A stretch of 64,000 bases of DNA, taken from Dyella sedimenti (GTDB taxonomy: Bacteria; Pseudomonadota; Gammaproteobacteria; Xanthomonadales; Rhodanobacteraceae). The notes beneath the pieces were generated by a model. It ran no database searches. It saw only the letters and a list, made by a program, of their open reading frames with translations, and was not told where the DNA came from. The DNA lies in contig NZ_JAKWJO010000001.1 of assembly GCF_022760995.1 (NCBI RefSeq), positions 620,001 to 684,000 of the forward strand, given 5' to 3'. This document shows, piece by piece, positions 18,084 through 28,010 of the stretch (its first letter is position 1; each line of letters begins with the position of its first letter). Made by a program: the position numbers and the translations under genes.

Positions 18084-19091
18084 TCAATGCACGACGTTGA
18101 GCGCGATGGCTGGCGTGACCGAGGTGGGCGTGCGGCGCGTCGAGGGAATCACCCGCACGCCGAGCAGCACGCCGAGGTTGGACGACCAGTTGTATTCGAT
18201 GGCGGGCGCGATCCCGACGTTGCTGGTGGGGCCGGCGCCCAGCGGCGCGGCGGGAGGAAAAGGATCGCCGGGCGCAGCCACTTCCTGCCCGCCGACGCGC
18301 GTGCCGGTGGTGTGGCTGTAGGTGAGGTCCAGCGCCAGCACCCAGCGCCGGGTCAGGCTGTACTCGGCCGCGACGTTGGCGAACTGGTTGTCGCCCGGCC
18401 GGGCATGGCCGCGAAAGGCGGCGTCGGTGCCGTACACGCTCACGCCCTCGACGCCGGCACGGGTGGAGAAGGAGGCCGATACGTTGAAGCGTAGGCGCAG
18501 CAGGCGGCCGTTCGGCAGCCACAGGTAGGTCTGCGTGTCGATGCCCAGCGTGGTGGTGTAGGCGCCGCTGCCCAGGCCGTCGGCGGGGCGATGGCCGAGC
18601 CGGTCGTACCTGCCGGTGGGAAAGGTCTGTTGCAGCAGCAGGGACACGGTCGGCGCCCAGTAGCCTTCCTGGAACTCGTGCAGGCGGTACTGCGCCTGCA
18701 CGGTCCAGTCGCCTAGCTGGGCGCCGTTGCTGTTCGGGCCGCCGCTGACGCGGTTGTAGCCGAACACCGGGATCACCCCGACGGTGAAGCGGTCGGCCAG
18801 CCCATAGTTGAGATAGGTACGCGAGCCGAAGCCGTCCACGCCGGGCGAGCGGACGTCGTAGAGATACGGCTCGAACAGCCAGTGGCTTGGCGGCAGGGTC
18901 TCGGCCGAATTGGCCAGCATAGGGCCGGTCCACCAGGCGTCCTCGCGGCTTTCGGGCGCGGCCACCGATGCTTCCTGCGAGCAGGCCGGGACCGGGGCCG
19001 CCATCGCGAATACCAGGGCGAACCCACCCAGGCCGGCGAGGCGCCGGGCCAAGGGCAGGAGCGGGAAGGAAGATGGCGCCGCTTGCTTCAT
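18084..19091 (-). CDS. Outer-membrane beta-barrel channel, phenol MetA-pathway type
   Basis: 335 residues. It starts MKQAAPSSFPLL and has a signal-like segment LAGLGGFALVFAMAAPVPAC. The mature chain alternates aromatic and small residues in beta strands (SHWLFEPYLYDVRSP, GLADRFTVGVIPVFGY, GDWTVQAQYRLHE) and ends with an aliphatic strand and His (IALNVVH). This matches the phenol-degradation MetA-type transporter family of outer-membrane proteins. The substrate is unknown. It is divergent from a MocR regulator, with a palindromic operator in the 82-bp gap, so it is the likely target of that regulator. Confidence 0.78.
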   Translation of the reverse strand: MKQAAPSSFPLLPLARRLAGLGGFALVFAMAAPVPACSQEASVAAPESREDAWWTGPMLANSAETLPPSHWLFEPYLYDVRSPGVDGFGSRTYLNYGLADRFTVGVIPVFGYNRVSGGPNSNGAQLGDWTVQAQYRLHEFQEGYWAPTVSLLLQQTFPTGRYDRLGHRPADGLGSGAYTTTLGIDTQTYLWLPNGRLLRLRFNVSASFSTRAGVEGVSVYGTDAAFRGHARPGDNQFANVAAEYSLTRRWVLALDLTYSHTTGTRVGGQEVAAPGDPFPPAAPLGAGPTSNVGIAPAIEYNWSSNLGVLLGVRVIPSTRRTPTSVTPAIALNVVH

Positions 19092-19109
19092 GGCGCGCAA
19101 GCTAGGCTG

Positions 19110-19162
19110 GGAAGTGGTTGCCTGGAATAACCACTTCCTGTCGACTGGATATGACCACTTGG
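19110..19162. promoter_or_regulatory. Three-half-site operator between outer-membrane channel and MocR genes
   Basis: Perfect inverted repeat GGAAGTGGTT (19110-19119) / AACCACTTCC (19129-19138), plus a third half-site GACCACTTGG (19153-19162) in direct orientation 24 bp from the second. Mixed direct and inverted half-sites upstream of the regulator gene are typical of MocR (GabR, PdxR) operators. It fills nearly the whole 82-bp divergent gap. Binding has not been shown. Confidence 0.75.
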
Positions 19163-19173
19163 AGCCGCCCGCC

Positions 19174-20655
19174 ATGCGTCGCCTGCCCGCCAGCTACCTG
19201 CCGCCGATCGCGCTGGACCCGAGCGGCTCCACGCCGCTCTACCAGCAGCTTTCCGAGTGGCTTCGCCAGGCCATCCTCGATGGCCGCCTGCGCCCCGGGC
19301 AGCGGGTGCCTTCCACCCGGAGCCTGGCTGGTGAACTGGGCATCTCGCGCATTCCGGCGCTGGGCGCCTACGAGCAGTTGCAGGCGGAAGGCTACCTGGA
19401 GACCTTCCGGGGCGCCGGCACCTGCGTTGCCCGCGCCCTTCCCGACGACCTGGCGCGGCCGCTCAGGCCACGGTGCCTGCCGCCATCCGTGTCGGTGGAC
19501 AAGGCGACGGCCTCGCGTCGCGTATCCCAGCGCGTCGCGGGGATGCGCCCGCCCGCGCAGACCTGGCTCGACAGCCTCGGCGCGTTCCGCGTGGGCATGC
19601 CCGCGCTGGACCATTTCCCGGCCGCGCTGTGGTCGCGCCTGGTCGGCCGGCATGCGCGCCAGTTGCCCATCGAGGGGATGATCTATGACGACCCGATGGG
19701 CTACCTGCCGCTGCGCGAGGCCGTCGCCGGCTACCTGGGCACGATGCGGGGCGTGCGCTGCGACGCCTCGCAGGTGCTGATCACCACCGGCTCGCAGCAG
19801 GGCTTGCAGATCTGCGCCCACGTACTGCTCGATGCCGGCGAGCGGATCTGGATGGAGGAGCCGGGCTATCCGGGCGCGCACCAGGCCTTCGCCACCGCCG
19901 GCGTCCGCATGGCGCCGGTGCCGGTGGACGAGGAAGGCCTCGACGTGGCGCGGGGCGAGGCGCTCGCGGTGGATGCGCGGGCGGCCTATATCTCGCCCTC
20001 GCACCAGTTTCCCCTGGGCACCACCCTGAGCGCCGCGCGGCGCATGCAACTGCTCGACTGGGCGGCGCGCCGCCATGCCTGGATCATCGAGGACGACTAC
20101 GACAGCGAATACCGCTTCGGCAGCCGCCCGCTGGCGTCGCTGCAGGGCAGCGACCGCCATGACCGGGTGATCTACCTGGGTACCTTCAGCAAGGTGATGT
20201 TTCCCGCGCTGCGGCTGGGCTGCCTGGTGGTGCCGAAGGACCTGGTGGCGGATTTCCGCGCCGGCCGCGACGCCATCGATACCTTCACCGCCACGCTGTA
20301 CCAGCGTGCGCTGGAGGAATTCATCCGCGAAGGCCATTTCGCCCGGCACATCCGCGCCATGCGCACGCTCTATCGGCAGCGCCGCCAGGCCGTGCTGGCG
20401 GGCCTGCGCGACCACCTGGGCGATCGCTTCCAGGTAATCGGCGCCGATGCCGGCATGCAGCTGGCCGGCCTGCTGCCGCCGGGCGTGGACGACGTGGAGG
20501 TATCGCGCGAGGCCGCGCGGCGCGGCGTGTCGGTGCGTCCGCTGTCGCCCTGCTACCTGGGCGAGTCCGCGCGGAGCGGGTTGATCCTGGGTTACGGCGG
20601 GGCGTCGCTGGAGGCCATCCGCGAAGGAGTGCGCCAGCTCGCCCGTTGCTTCTGA
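19174..20655 (+). CDS. MocR-type PLP-dependent transcriptional regulator
   Basis: 493 residues. The N-terminal winged helix of GntR type (PLYQQLSEWLRQAILDGRLR, then RVPSTRSLAGELGISRIPAL) is fused to a fold-type I aminotransferase domain. The PLP lysine is in YLGTFSKVMFPALRLG, and the cofactor aspartate and tyrosine are in IIEDDYDSEYRF. MocR proteins sense an amine or pyridoxal compound through PLP. The ATG at 19174 follows TTGGAG; a longer open frame upstream overlaps the divergent gene and is rejected. Confidence 0.93.
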   Translation: MRRLPASYLPPIALDPSGSTPLYQQLSEWLRQAILDGRLRPGQRVPSTRSLAGELGISRIPALGAYEQLQAEGYLETFRGAGTCVARALPDDLARPLRPRCLPPSVSVDKATASRRVSQRVAGMRPPAQTWLDSLGAFRVGMPALDHFPAALWSRLVGRHARQLPIEGMIYDDPMGYLPLREAVAGYLGTMRGVRCDASQVLITTGSQQGLQICAHVLLDAGERIWMEEPGYPGAHQAFATAGVRMAPVPVDEEGLDVARGEALAVDARAAYISPSHQFPLGTTLSAARRMQLLDWAARRHAWIIEDDYDSEYRFGSRPLASLQGSDRHDRVIYLGTFSKVMFPALRLGCLVVPKDLVADFRAGRDAIDTFTATLYQRALEEFIREGHFARHIRAMRTLYRQRRQAVLAGLRDHLGDRFQVIGADAGMQLAGLLPPGVDDVEVSREAARRGVSVRPLSPCYLGESARSGLILGYGGASLEAIREGVRQLARCF

Positions 20656-20697
20656 ACCTGGGGAGGGACACCACCGGGTGCCCTCCCGCAGCGCTTC

Positions 20698-23199
20698 CTA
20701 CGGCGCGGACTTGGCGGATGGGGCCGCGTCGGCCTTGGCCGGGGCGTTCTTCACGTAGCGGTCGAACCAGGTGAGCATCTCGTACACCTCCTGCTCGTTC
20801 GACTCCATCGCGGTGTACCAATGCGGCTCGTGCGGCAGCATCACCAGGCGGGTGGTGCCGCCGAGGCCGCGGATGGCCTGGAACAGCTTCTGCGACTGGA
20901 TCGGCTCGGTGCCCGGGTTGGCGTCGTCCATGCCATGCATGATCAGCAGCGGGGCCTTGACCTTGTCGGCATGGAAGAAGGTGGACGCCTGCTCGTACAC
21001 CGACGGCGCCTCCCACAGCGAGCGCCGCTCGTTCTGGAAGCCGAACGGGGTGAGCGTCTTGTTGTAGCTGCCGCTGGTGGCCACGCCGGCGCGGAACAGG
21101 CCGGTATGGGCCAGCAGGTTGGCGGTCATCAGCGCGCCGTGGCTATGGCCGGTGACGCCGATGCGGTTGCGGTCCACCACGCCCATGTCCACCGCCTTGT
21201 CGACCGCGGCCTGCGCGTCCATCACCAACTGGTCGATATAGGTGTCGTAGGCGGTGCGCGGATCGCCCACGATGGGGAACGAGGCGTTGTCGATGATCGC
21301 GTAGCCCGACAGCAGCAACAGGCGGTAGCCGCGCAGCACGTCGAATTTCTGCTGCGAGCCGCTGATCTGGCCGGCCTGGCTGGGGTCGGCGAAGTCCTGC
21401 GGATAGGCATACAGCACCGCCGGCAGGCGTGTGCCCGGCTTGTAGCCCGGCGGCGTATAGAGCGTGAAGGACAGTTCCACACCATCCTTGCGCTTATAGG
21501 TCACCAACTGCTTACCGATGCCGCGCACCTGCGGCGTCGGGTCGGCGATGTGCGTGATCGCCGCCGGGGTGGAGGCGAATGCCGCCTCGCCGTCCGCGGC
21601 GTTGGCGACCGGCTGGCCCAGCGTGTAGAGGAACAGGTTGGGCGGCTCGACCGGCGACTGGCGCGCGGTGATGAAACGTTCGCCGCCCGGCAGTACCGCC
21701 AGCGGCCGTTCGTAGCTATCGGCGCTGCTGCGGAACAGGCGTTCGGTGCGGCCGCTGGCGAGGTTGTAGCGATCCAGGAACGGACGGTCGCCCTTGGGCG
21801 TGCCGCCCGGTCCGGCCAGGTACACGTTGTCGCCGTCCTGGCGCACCACGGCGGCGCCGTTGGGCAGCACCTGCATCAGCAGCGAGCCGGGATTGCGGTA
21901 GACCTCGTTGAGCGAGTAGTCCCAGATCGTGCGCGCCGGCTTGCCGGGATGGGCCACGTCGATGCGCGTGACGTGGATCCACTGGCGGTTGGCGTCGAAC
22001 TCATACACGAACGGCTCGTCGCCCTGGGCCAGCCAGCGCATGCCGCTGAAGCGTTGCGCGGTGCGGGCGATCTCCCTGGGCTTGCCGGTGAACGGCGCGC
22101 TCCACAGCATTACCTTGTCGCGCTGGGGCACGTTGACCTTCCAGTTGCCCTGGTCCAGCGCCTCCGGCCAGATCAGCGTGGCCGGCGCATTGGCGCGCCA
22201 CTCCAGCTCACGCGGTCCCACCGGCACGCCGTGCACCGGCACGCGGTCGGCCACCGGCAACGTGGCGATGGGTGTGGACTGCCCGCTGCGCACGTCCAGC
22301 ACGCTGACGTCGCGCGCGAAGCGCTCGTAGGTGGTCACGTAGGAATAGGGCCGCTTGAGCGTCTCCACCAGTACGTGCTCGCCATCGGGCGCGCCGGCCA
22401 CGCCGGCCAGCACGCCGGGCTTGCCGACGGCATGGGTCTGCCCGCTGGCGGCGTCGACCACGGCCAGCTGCGCCGTGCCGTAATAGTCGAACAGCGCCTC
22501 GTCCTCCGGGCTGGCGAGCGTGTCGCGCGCCTCGTAGGTGCTGCTCTCGCCCTTACCCTGGATGGACTCCTTGATTTCCGGGCCGGCTTCGACCCCCGCC
22601 TTGGGCGCCGCGCCGAGGTTGGCCGGCACCAGCTTGACCAGCAGCGAATCGCTGCCGTGCAGCCACTGCACGGCATCCTTCATCACCGGGTTGAGCGATG
22701 CGCCCTCGACGCGGTGCACCGCGCCGGTGAGGGCGTCGCCCAGCCACAGCTCGGTACGCTCGCCGGTGGTGTTGGTGAAGGCGAACCGATGGCCGTCCGG
22801 CGACCACAGCGGCACGCTCGGGCAGGCATCGGCCGGCAGCATCACCGGGACCTGCTGGTGGCTGGCGACGTCTTCCAGCGTGAAGCTCTTCAGGCAGGCG
22901 CGGATGCCGTAGCCATTGGAGGCGTCATGACGACTGTGGTTGCGCGGCTCGATGCGCAGGCCGGCCAGCTTCACGTACGGCTCGGCCACGCGTTCGATCG
23001 ACGGGTATTGGGACTGCTCGACCAGCAGCATGCGCTGGCGGGTGGGGTCGAGCATCGGGATGGCCGGCAGCGGCGCGTGCATCACGCCGAGCAGGGGTTC
23101 CGGCGGCTTGTCGTAGGCGGCCTGGAGGGCCAGCGGCAGCAGCAGGGTCAGGCATCCGGCAAAGAAGGGCGCCCGCCGGCGAACGGTGGCAAGAAGCAT
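20698..23199 (-). CDS. S9 family prolyl oligopeptidase-type serine peptidase, exported
   Basis: 833 residues. N-terminal signal peptide (RAPFFAGCLTLLLPLALQAA). A beta-propeller of about 550 residues precedes an alpha/beta hydrolase domain. The catalytic Ser is in GVTGHSHGALM (near residue 685), the Asp in MHGMDDANPGT (near 755) and the His in LPHEPHWY (near 790), giving the S9 order Ser-Asp-His. It resembles the S9D/glutamyl-peptidase-like branch that trims peptides in the periplasm. The ATG at 23199 has AGGGAGA upstream. Convergent with the MocR gene. Confidence 0.92.
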   Translation of the reverse strand: MLLATVRRRAPFFAGCLTLLLPLALQAAYDKPPEPLLGVMHAPLPAIPMLDPTRQRMLLVEQSQYPSIERVAEPYVKLAGLRIEPRNHSRHDASNGYGIRACLKSFTLEDVASHQQVPVMLPADACPSVPLWSPDGHRFAFTNTTGERTELWLGDALTGAVHRVEGASLNPVMKDAVQWLHGSDSLLVKLVPANLGAAPKAGVEAGPEIKESIQGKGESSTYEARDTLASPEDEALFDYYGTAQLAVVDAASGQTHAVGKPGVLAGVAGAPDGEHVLVETLKRPYSYVTTYERFARDVSVLDVRSGQSTPIATLPVADRVPVHGVPVGPRELEWRANAPATLIWPEALDQGNWKVNVPQRDKVMLWSAPFTGKPREIARTAQRFSGMRWLAQGDEPFVYEFDANRQWIHVTRIDVAHPGKPARTIWDYSLNEVYRNPGSLLMQVLPNGAAVVRQDGDNVYLAGPGGTPKGDRPFLDRYNLASGRTERLFRSSADSYERPLAVLPGGERFITARQSPVEPPNLFLYTLGQPVANAADGEAAFASTPAAITHIADPTPQVRGIGKQLVTYKRKDGVELSFTLYTPPGYKPGTRLPAVLYAYPQDFADPSQAGQISGSQQKFDVLRGYRLLLLSGYAIIDNASFPIVGDPRTAYDTYIDQLVMDAQAAVDKAVDMGVVDRNRIGVTGHSHGALMTANLLAHTGLFRAGVATSGSYNKTLTPFGFQNERRSLWEAPSVYEQASTFFHADKVKAPLLIMHGMDDANPGTEPIQSQKLFQAIRGLGGTTRLVMLPHEPHWYTAMESNEQEVYEMLTWFDRYVKNAPAKADAAPSAKSAP

Positions 23200-23323
23200 C
23201 GTGCATTCTCCCTGGGTGATCGTCCCGAGATAGCACAGCCGCCACCATCGGCATCCCTGCTGGAAGTCATGGCATACGGGATTTTCCGAAATGCCGGACG
23301 CAAGCTGCACGCCCGCACTTACT

Positions 23324-23347
23324 CCCTCTCCTGCGTGCAGGGGAGGG
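23324..23347. repeat. GC-rich intergenic palindrome (copy 3 of 3)
   Basis: CCCTCTCCTGC / GCAGGGGAGGG arms around GT, one mismatch. Same family as 2595-2618 and 13669-13692. It lies between the start of the S9 peptidase gene and the stop of the DUF2069 gene. Confidence 0.72.
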
Positions 23348-23381
23348 GTACTTGGCTACGCAGTGACCTAGAACGGGGCCT

Positions 23382-24370
<989 letters not shown>

Positions 24371-24454
24371 TCAAGCCCATGTTGGCGGCCTGTTCACGTC
24401 GTGCCCATGCGGCATGGGGCATGCAGGAGCCGACTCGTGCACAAGGAAATCCCC

Positions 24455-25732
24455 ATGGCCTTGCGTTTCGACCGCGATCGCCTGCGCAGCTTCAGCCGCT
24501 TCGTGTGGCGGCGCTTCATCGACGACAAGTGCTTCGAGACGGCCGGCGCGCTGTCCTACACCACGCTGGTGTCGCTGGTGCCGCTGATCGTCGCCTCGCT
24601 GGCGATCTTCGCCGCGTTCCCGGCCTTCGCCGAGGCGCGCACCACGCTGATCGAGTTCGTCTTCAGCAACTTCGTGCCGGCGGCGGGCGAGCGCGTGCAG
24701 GAATACCTCAACGGCTTCGCCGACAACGCCAGCAAGCTCACCGGCATCAGCGTGCTGGTGATGTTCTTCAGCGCACTGTCGATGATGGTAAGCATCGAGG
24801 ACCGCCTCAACCGCATCTGGCGCGTGCAGCGCCAGCGAAGCTGGGGCTCGCGCCTGCTGCTGTACTGGGCGGCGCTGACGCTTGGGCCGGTGCTGGTGGT
24901 CGGCGGGCTCGCGGTGGCCTCCTACGCCACCGCGCTGCCCCTGCTCAACGAGGCCGCCGGCACGCTGGGCCTGGGCCAGCGGCTGGTGGGTGTGCTGCCT
25001 TTCATCGTGACCTTCTTCACGCTCGGCCTGATCTACATGCTGGTGCCCAACCGCCGGGTGCGCTGGCAGGAGGCGGCCATCGGCGCGCTGCTGGGCTCGG
25101 TGCTGTTCGAAATCGCGCGCTGGGGATTTTCGCGCTTTATCCATCACGCGCACACTTACCAGCAGGTGTACGGCGCGGCGCTGGCGGCGATCCCGATCTT
25201 CCTGCTGTGGATCTATCTCTCCTGGGTGATCGTGATCCTGTCCGCCTCGGTGGCCGCCTCGGTGTCGGCGTTCGAGTACGAGCCATCCGACGAGCACCTG
25301 CCCGAGGAGGCGGCCTTCCTGGGCCTGCTGGTGGTGCTGGGGCGTTTCATCGAGGCGCACCGGCAGGGACGCGAATTGCGACCGGAGGCCGTGCGCGACA
25401 GCGAGCCGAAGTTGCGCCGTGCCGCTATCGCCGGTTATTTCGACGACCTGGAGCGCGCGGGGGTGATTCGCCGCCAGGAAGGCGGCGGCTGGCTGCTGGG
25501 CCGCAGCCTGGACAGCATCGACCTGTGGCGAGTGTATGCTCATTGCGCGTACCGGGTGCCGCTGCGGCCCGCGCAGGAAGCGGCCGAATACGGCTTGCGC
25601 CTGCCGGCCGAGCTGGTGGCGCTGCTGGACGGCGTGGCCGGGTCGCTCGATGAGGCGCTGCACACCCGTCTCGACCAGATCTATCCGCCGGCGATGCCGG
25701 CAACGCATCCATCCGAGGAACTTCGTCCATGA
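24455..25732 (+). CDS. yihY: YihY/BrkB family inner-membrane protein
   Basis: 425 residues. Six or so hydrophobic segments with family motifs DDKCFETAGALSYTTLVSLVP, LNRIWRV and IYLSWVIVILSASV. A cytoplasmic C-terminal extension of about 130 residues ends with a winged-helix-like stretch (AIAGYFDDLERAGVIRRQEGG). This family was once named RNase BN; that assignment is obsolete and the function is unknown. AAGGAA precedes the ATG at 24455. The stop overlaps the next start (ATGA), linking it to the thioredoxin gene. Confidence 0.9.
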   Translation: MALRFDRDRLRSFSRFVWRRFIDDKCFETAGALSYTTLVSLVPLIVASLAIFAAFPAFAEARTTLIEFVFSNFVPAAGERVQEYLNGFADNASKLTGISVLVMFFSALSMMVSIEDRLNRIWRVQRQRSWGSRLLLYWAALTLGPVLVVGGLAVASYATALPLLNEAAGTLGLGQRLVGVLPFIVTFFTLGLIYMLVPNRRVRWQEAAIGALLGSVLFEIARWGFSRFIHHAHTYQQVYGAALAAIPIFLLWIYLSWVIVILSASVAASVSAFEYEPSDEHLPEEAAFLGLLVVLGRFIEAHRQGRELRPEAVRDSEPKLRRAAIAGYFDDLERAGVIRRQEGGGWLLGRSLDSIDLWRVYAHCAYRVPLRPAQEAAEYGLRLPAELVALLDGVAGSLDEALHTRLDQIYPPAMPATHPSEELRP

Positions 25733-26208
25733 CTATGCTGAAGCCGCTTGCCGCCCTGGGGCTGGTGCTGGCCCTTGCCGGTACGGCGCAGGCCGCGATG
25801 CCCGAGCAGCCTTCCATCAAGGTGACCACGCTCGACGGCAAGCCCTACGATCTGGCCACGCAGCGCGGCAAGTGGGTGATCGTCAACTACTGGGCCACCT
25901 GGTGCGTGCCCTGCATCAAGGAGATGCCTGACATCTCCAGGTTCGTCAGCGCGCACCAGGACAAGGTGAGCGCCATCGGCCTGGCCTACGACGACAGCGA
26001 CAAGGCCGATATCCAGGCATTTCTGGCCAAGCACCCGGTGAGCTATCCGGTGGCCCAGGTCACCATGGACAAGCCGCTGAAGGATTTCGACGAGCCACGC
26101 GGCCTGCCTACCACCTGGCTGATCGGCCCGGACGGCAAGGTGGCCAAGCGCTTCGTGGGCACGGTCAACGACGTCTCGCTCGGCCAAGCCACCGGCCTGG
26201 GCAAATAG
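25729..26208 (+). CDS. TlpA-like periplasmic thioredoxin
   Basis: 159 residues: signal peptide (LAALGLVLALAGTAQAA), then a thioredoxin fold with the redox motif WCVPC (Cys59 and Cys62) in YWATWCVPCIKEMP and the cis-proline region RGLPTTWLI. Probably a periplasmic disulfide reductase. Translationally coupled to yihY by a 4-bp overlap and followed after 2 bp by acylphosphatase, so the three genes form an operon. Confidence 0.9.
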   Translation: MTMLKPLAALGLVLALAGTAQAAMPEQPSIKVTTLDGKPYDLATQRGKWVIVNYWATWCVPCIKEMPDISRFVSAHQDKVSAIGLAYDDSDKADIQAFLAKHPVSYPVAQVTMDKPLKDFDEPRGLPTTWLIGPDGKVAKRFVGTVNDVSLGQATGLGK

Positions 26209-26210
26209 CC

Positions 26211-26477
26211 GTGGCCACGCTGCGCTTCCTGGTCAGCGGGCGGGTGCAGGGCGTGTTCTACCGCGCGAGCGCCCGCGAGCAAGCGCTCGCGCTGGGCCTG
26301 GACGGCCATGCCAGGAACCTGCCGGACGGCCGCGTGGAAGTGCTGGCCAGCGGCTCGTCGATGGCGCTGGAGGCACTGGAGCGTTGGCTGTGGCAGGGAC
26401 CGCCGGCGGCCCAGGTGGAACGGGTGGTTCGCGAGGCGAGGGATACGCCGGCGGCGCCCGGTTTCCATACGGGCTAG
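26211..26477 (+). CDS. acyP: Acylphosphatase
   Basis: 88 residues. Hydrolyses acyl phosphates such as carbamoyl or acetyl phosphate. The phosphate cradle and catalytic Arg are in VSGRVQGVFYRASA, and the Asn that positions water is in GHARNLPDGRVEV. Start is GTG at 26211, 2 bp after the thioredoxin stop; no independent ribosome-binding site stands out, suggesting coupling. Confidence 0.95.
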   Translation: MATLRFLVSGRVQGVFYRASAREQALALGLDGHARNLPDGRVEVLASGSSMALEALERWLWQGPPAAQVERVVREARDTPAAPGFHTG

Positions 26478-26487
26478 GTTCCCTCCC

Positions 26488-26525
26488 TGTGGGAGCGCAC
26501 CCTGTGCGCGACCGCCTTTCGCCTC
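26488..26525. repeat. REP-like element (copy 2)
   Basis: Exact 25-bp match to 5263-5287, with the same CGCCTTTCGCCTC tail one base further on. The hairpin is GCGCAC-cct-GTGCGC. It lies just after the acylphosphatase stop and is followed by CTCGAGCCTGTCGAATCC, another intergenic phrase. Confidence 0.8.
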
Positions 26526-26596
26526 CTCGAGCCTGTCGAATCCGCTGCTTGTCGTTCGTCGAAGGGATGAGCCAATCGCTTCCATCGGAGCATGCC

Positions 26597-27097
26597 ATGC
26601 CATCCCGCTTCCAGCGCATCACGCCTTTCCTCTGGTTCGACCGCCAGGCCGAGGAGGCCGTGGCGTTCTACGTCTCGGTGTTCGAGCACTCGCGCATCCT
26701 CGCCACCACACGCTTCACCGCGTCCAGCGCGGCCGCTTCCGGGCAGCCAGAGGGCTCGGTGATGACCATCGATTTCGAACTGGACGGCCAGCGGTTCGCC
26801 GCGCTCAACGGCGGCCCGCAGTTCCGCTTCAACGAGGCGGTGTCGCTGGTGGTGAATTGCCGCTCGCAGGAGGAAATCGACTACTACTGGGACCGGCTGG
26901 GGACGGGCGGCGACGAACGGGCGCGGCAATGCGGATGGCTGAAGGACCGTTACGGCCTGTCCTGGCAGGTAGTGCCGGAGGAACTGACCGGACTGCTCAC
27001 CGATGGCGATGCCGGCAAGGCGGCGCGGGTGGTCGACGCCATCATGCGCATGCAGAAGCTGGATCTTGCCGAGCTGCGCCGCGCGGCGGCGGGATAA
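26597..27097 (+). CDS. VOC/PhnB-like family protein
   Basis: 166 residues of the glyoxalase-related fold in the PhnB-like branch: ITPFLWFDRQAEEAVAFYVSVF at the N-terminus, VMTIDFELDGQRFAALNGGP in the middle, and the closing block CGWLKDRYGLSWQVVPEEL. This branch rarely has a proven enzyme activity. The ATG at 26597 has GGAG 7 bases upstream; earlier in-frame codons lie in the repeat region. Confidence 0.9.
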   Translation: MPSRFQRITPFLWFDRQAEEAVAFYVSVFEHSRILATTRFTASSAAASGQPEGSVMTIDFELDGQRFAALNGGPQFRFNEAVSLVVNCRSQEEIDYYWDRLGTGGDERARQCGWLKDRYGLSWQVVPEELTGLLTDGDAGKAARVVDAIMRMQKLDLAELRRAAAG

Positions 27098-27102
27098 AGC
27101 GT

Positions 27103-27894
27103 TTAGCCGCTGTTGCCATCCCCGAAGGTGTCGGGCACCCATAGCGCCTTGCGGGTGACATGCTCGGTCTTGGGCTTGCCCTTGAGCTTGGGCAGCTTCG
27201 GTTCGGGAATCGTTTCGTCGTGCCGCGGCACCTGTTCCAGCATGTGCCGGATCAGGTTGATGCGGCCGCGCTTCTGGTCGTTGAAGTCCACCACGAACCA
27301 GGGCGCATGAGGGCGATGGGTGCGTTCGATCATCACGTCGCGCAGGTGGCCGATCTCGGTGTACTTGCCGCGCGAGGCCAGGTCGTTCGGCGACAGCTTC
27401 CAGCGCTTGAGCGGATTGGTGGCGCGCTCGGCGAAGCGTTTCTCCTGCTCGTCCTGGTCCACCGCCAGCCAGTACTTGAGCAGGATGATGCCGTCGTCCG
27501 CCAGCAGCCGCTCGAAGACCGGCGCCTCGGCCATGAAGGTCTTGTACTGCGCCTTGGTGCAGAACCCCATGGCTGGCTCGACCACCGCGCGGTTGTACCA
27601 GCTGCGGTCGAACAGCACGAGTTCGCCGGCGCTGGGCAGGTGCGCCACGTAACGCTGGAAATACCATTGGGTGGATTCGGTCTCGCTGGGCTTGGGCAGC
27701 GAGGCGATGCGGTAGCCGCGGGTGTCCATCGCTTCGGTGATGGCCTTGATGGTGCCGCCCTTGCCGGCGGTGTCGCGCCCCTCGAAGATCACCACCATCC
27801 GATGGCCGCTGCGCTTGAGCCATTGGTTCAGCCCGGCCAGCTCGATCTGCAGCGCCTCCATCGTGCGCCGGTAGGACTTGCCTTTCTTGGCCAT
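27103..27894 (-). CDS. ppk2: Polyphosphate kinase 2 family protein, short form
   Basis: 263 residues, the compact single-domain class. Walker A is FEGRDTAGKGGT (residues 37-48), then TQWYFQRYVAHLP, and the lid and Walker B block VLFDRSWYNRAVVEPAMG. It lacks the acidic extension of the first PPK2 (14096-15184), and the C-terminal 35 residues are basic and Pro-rich. Uses polyphosphate to phosphorylate nucleotides, or the reverse; direction cannot be told. AAGGAGA precedes the ATG at 27894. Convergent with the VOC gene (5 bp between stops). Confidence 0.93.
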   Translation of the reverse strand: MAKKGKSYRRTMEALQIELAGLNQWLKRSGHRMVVIFEGRDTAGKGGTIKAITEAMDTRGYRIASLPKPSETESTQWYFQRYVAHLPSAGELVLFDRSWYNRAVVEPAMGFCTKAQYKTFMAEAPVFERLLADDGIILLKYWLAVDQDEQEKRFAERATNPLKRWKLSPNDLASRGKYTEIGHLRDVMIERTHRPHAPWFVVDFNDQKRGRINLIRHMLEQVPRHDETIPEPKLPKLKGKPKTEHVTRKALWVPDTFGDGNSG

Positions 27895-28010
27895 GCGGAG
27901 CGTCTCCTTGGTTCGACCCGGAAGACATTGTGCATGCAGTGCGGGAGAAACGGGTGAAGAGGCTCGGCAGGCGTGGATCATCCCGTCACCCGGGATGTCC
28001 TCGCCGTTCC

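Noticed and set aside
26384..26596. N-terminal extension of the VOC protein through the REP region
   Set aside because: It would translate the repeat; the ATG at 26597 has a good ribosome-binding site and fits the family.
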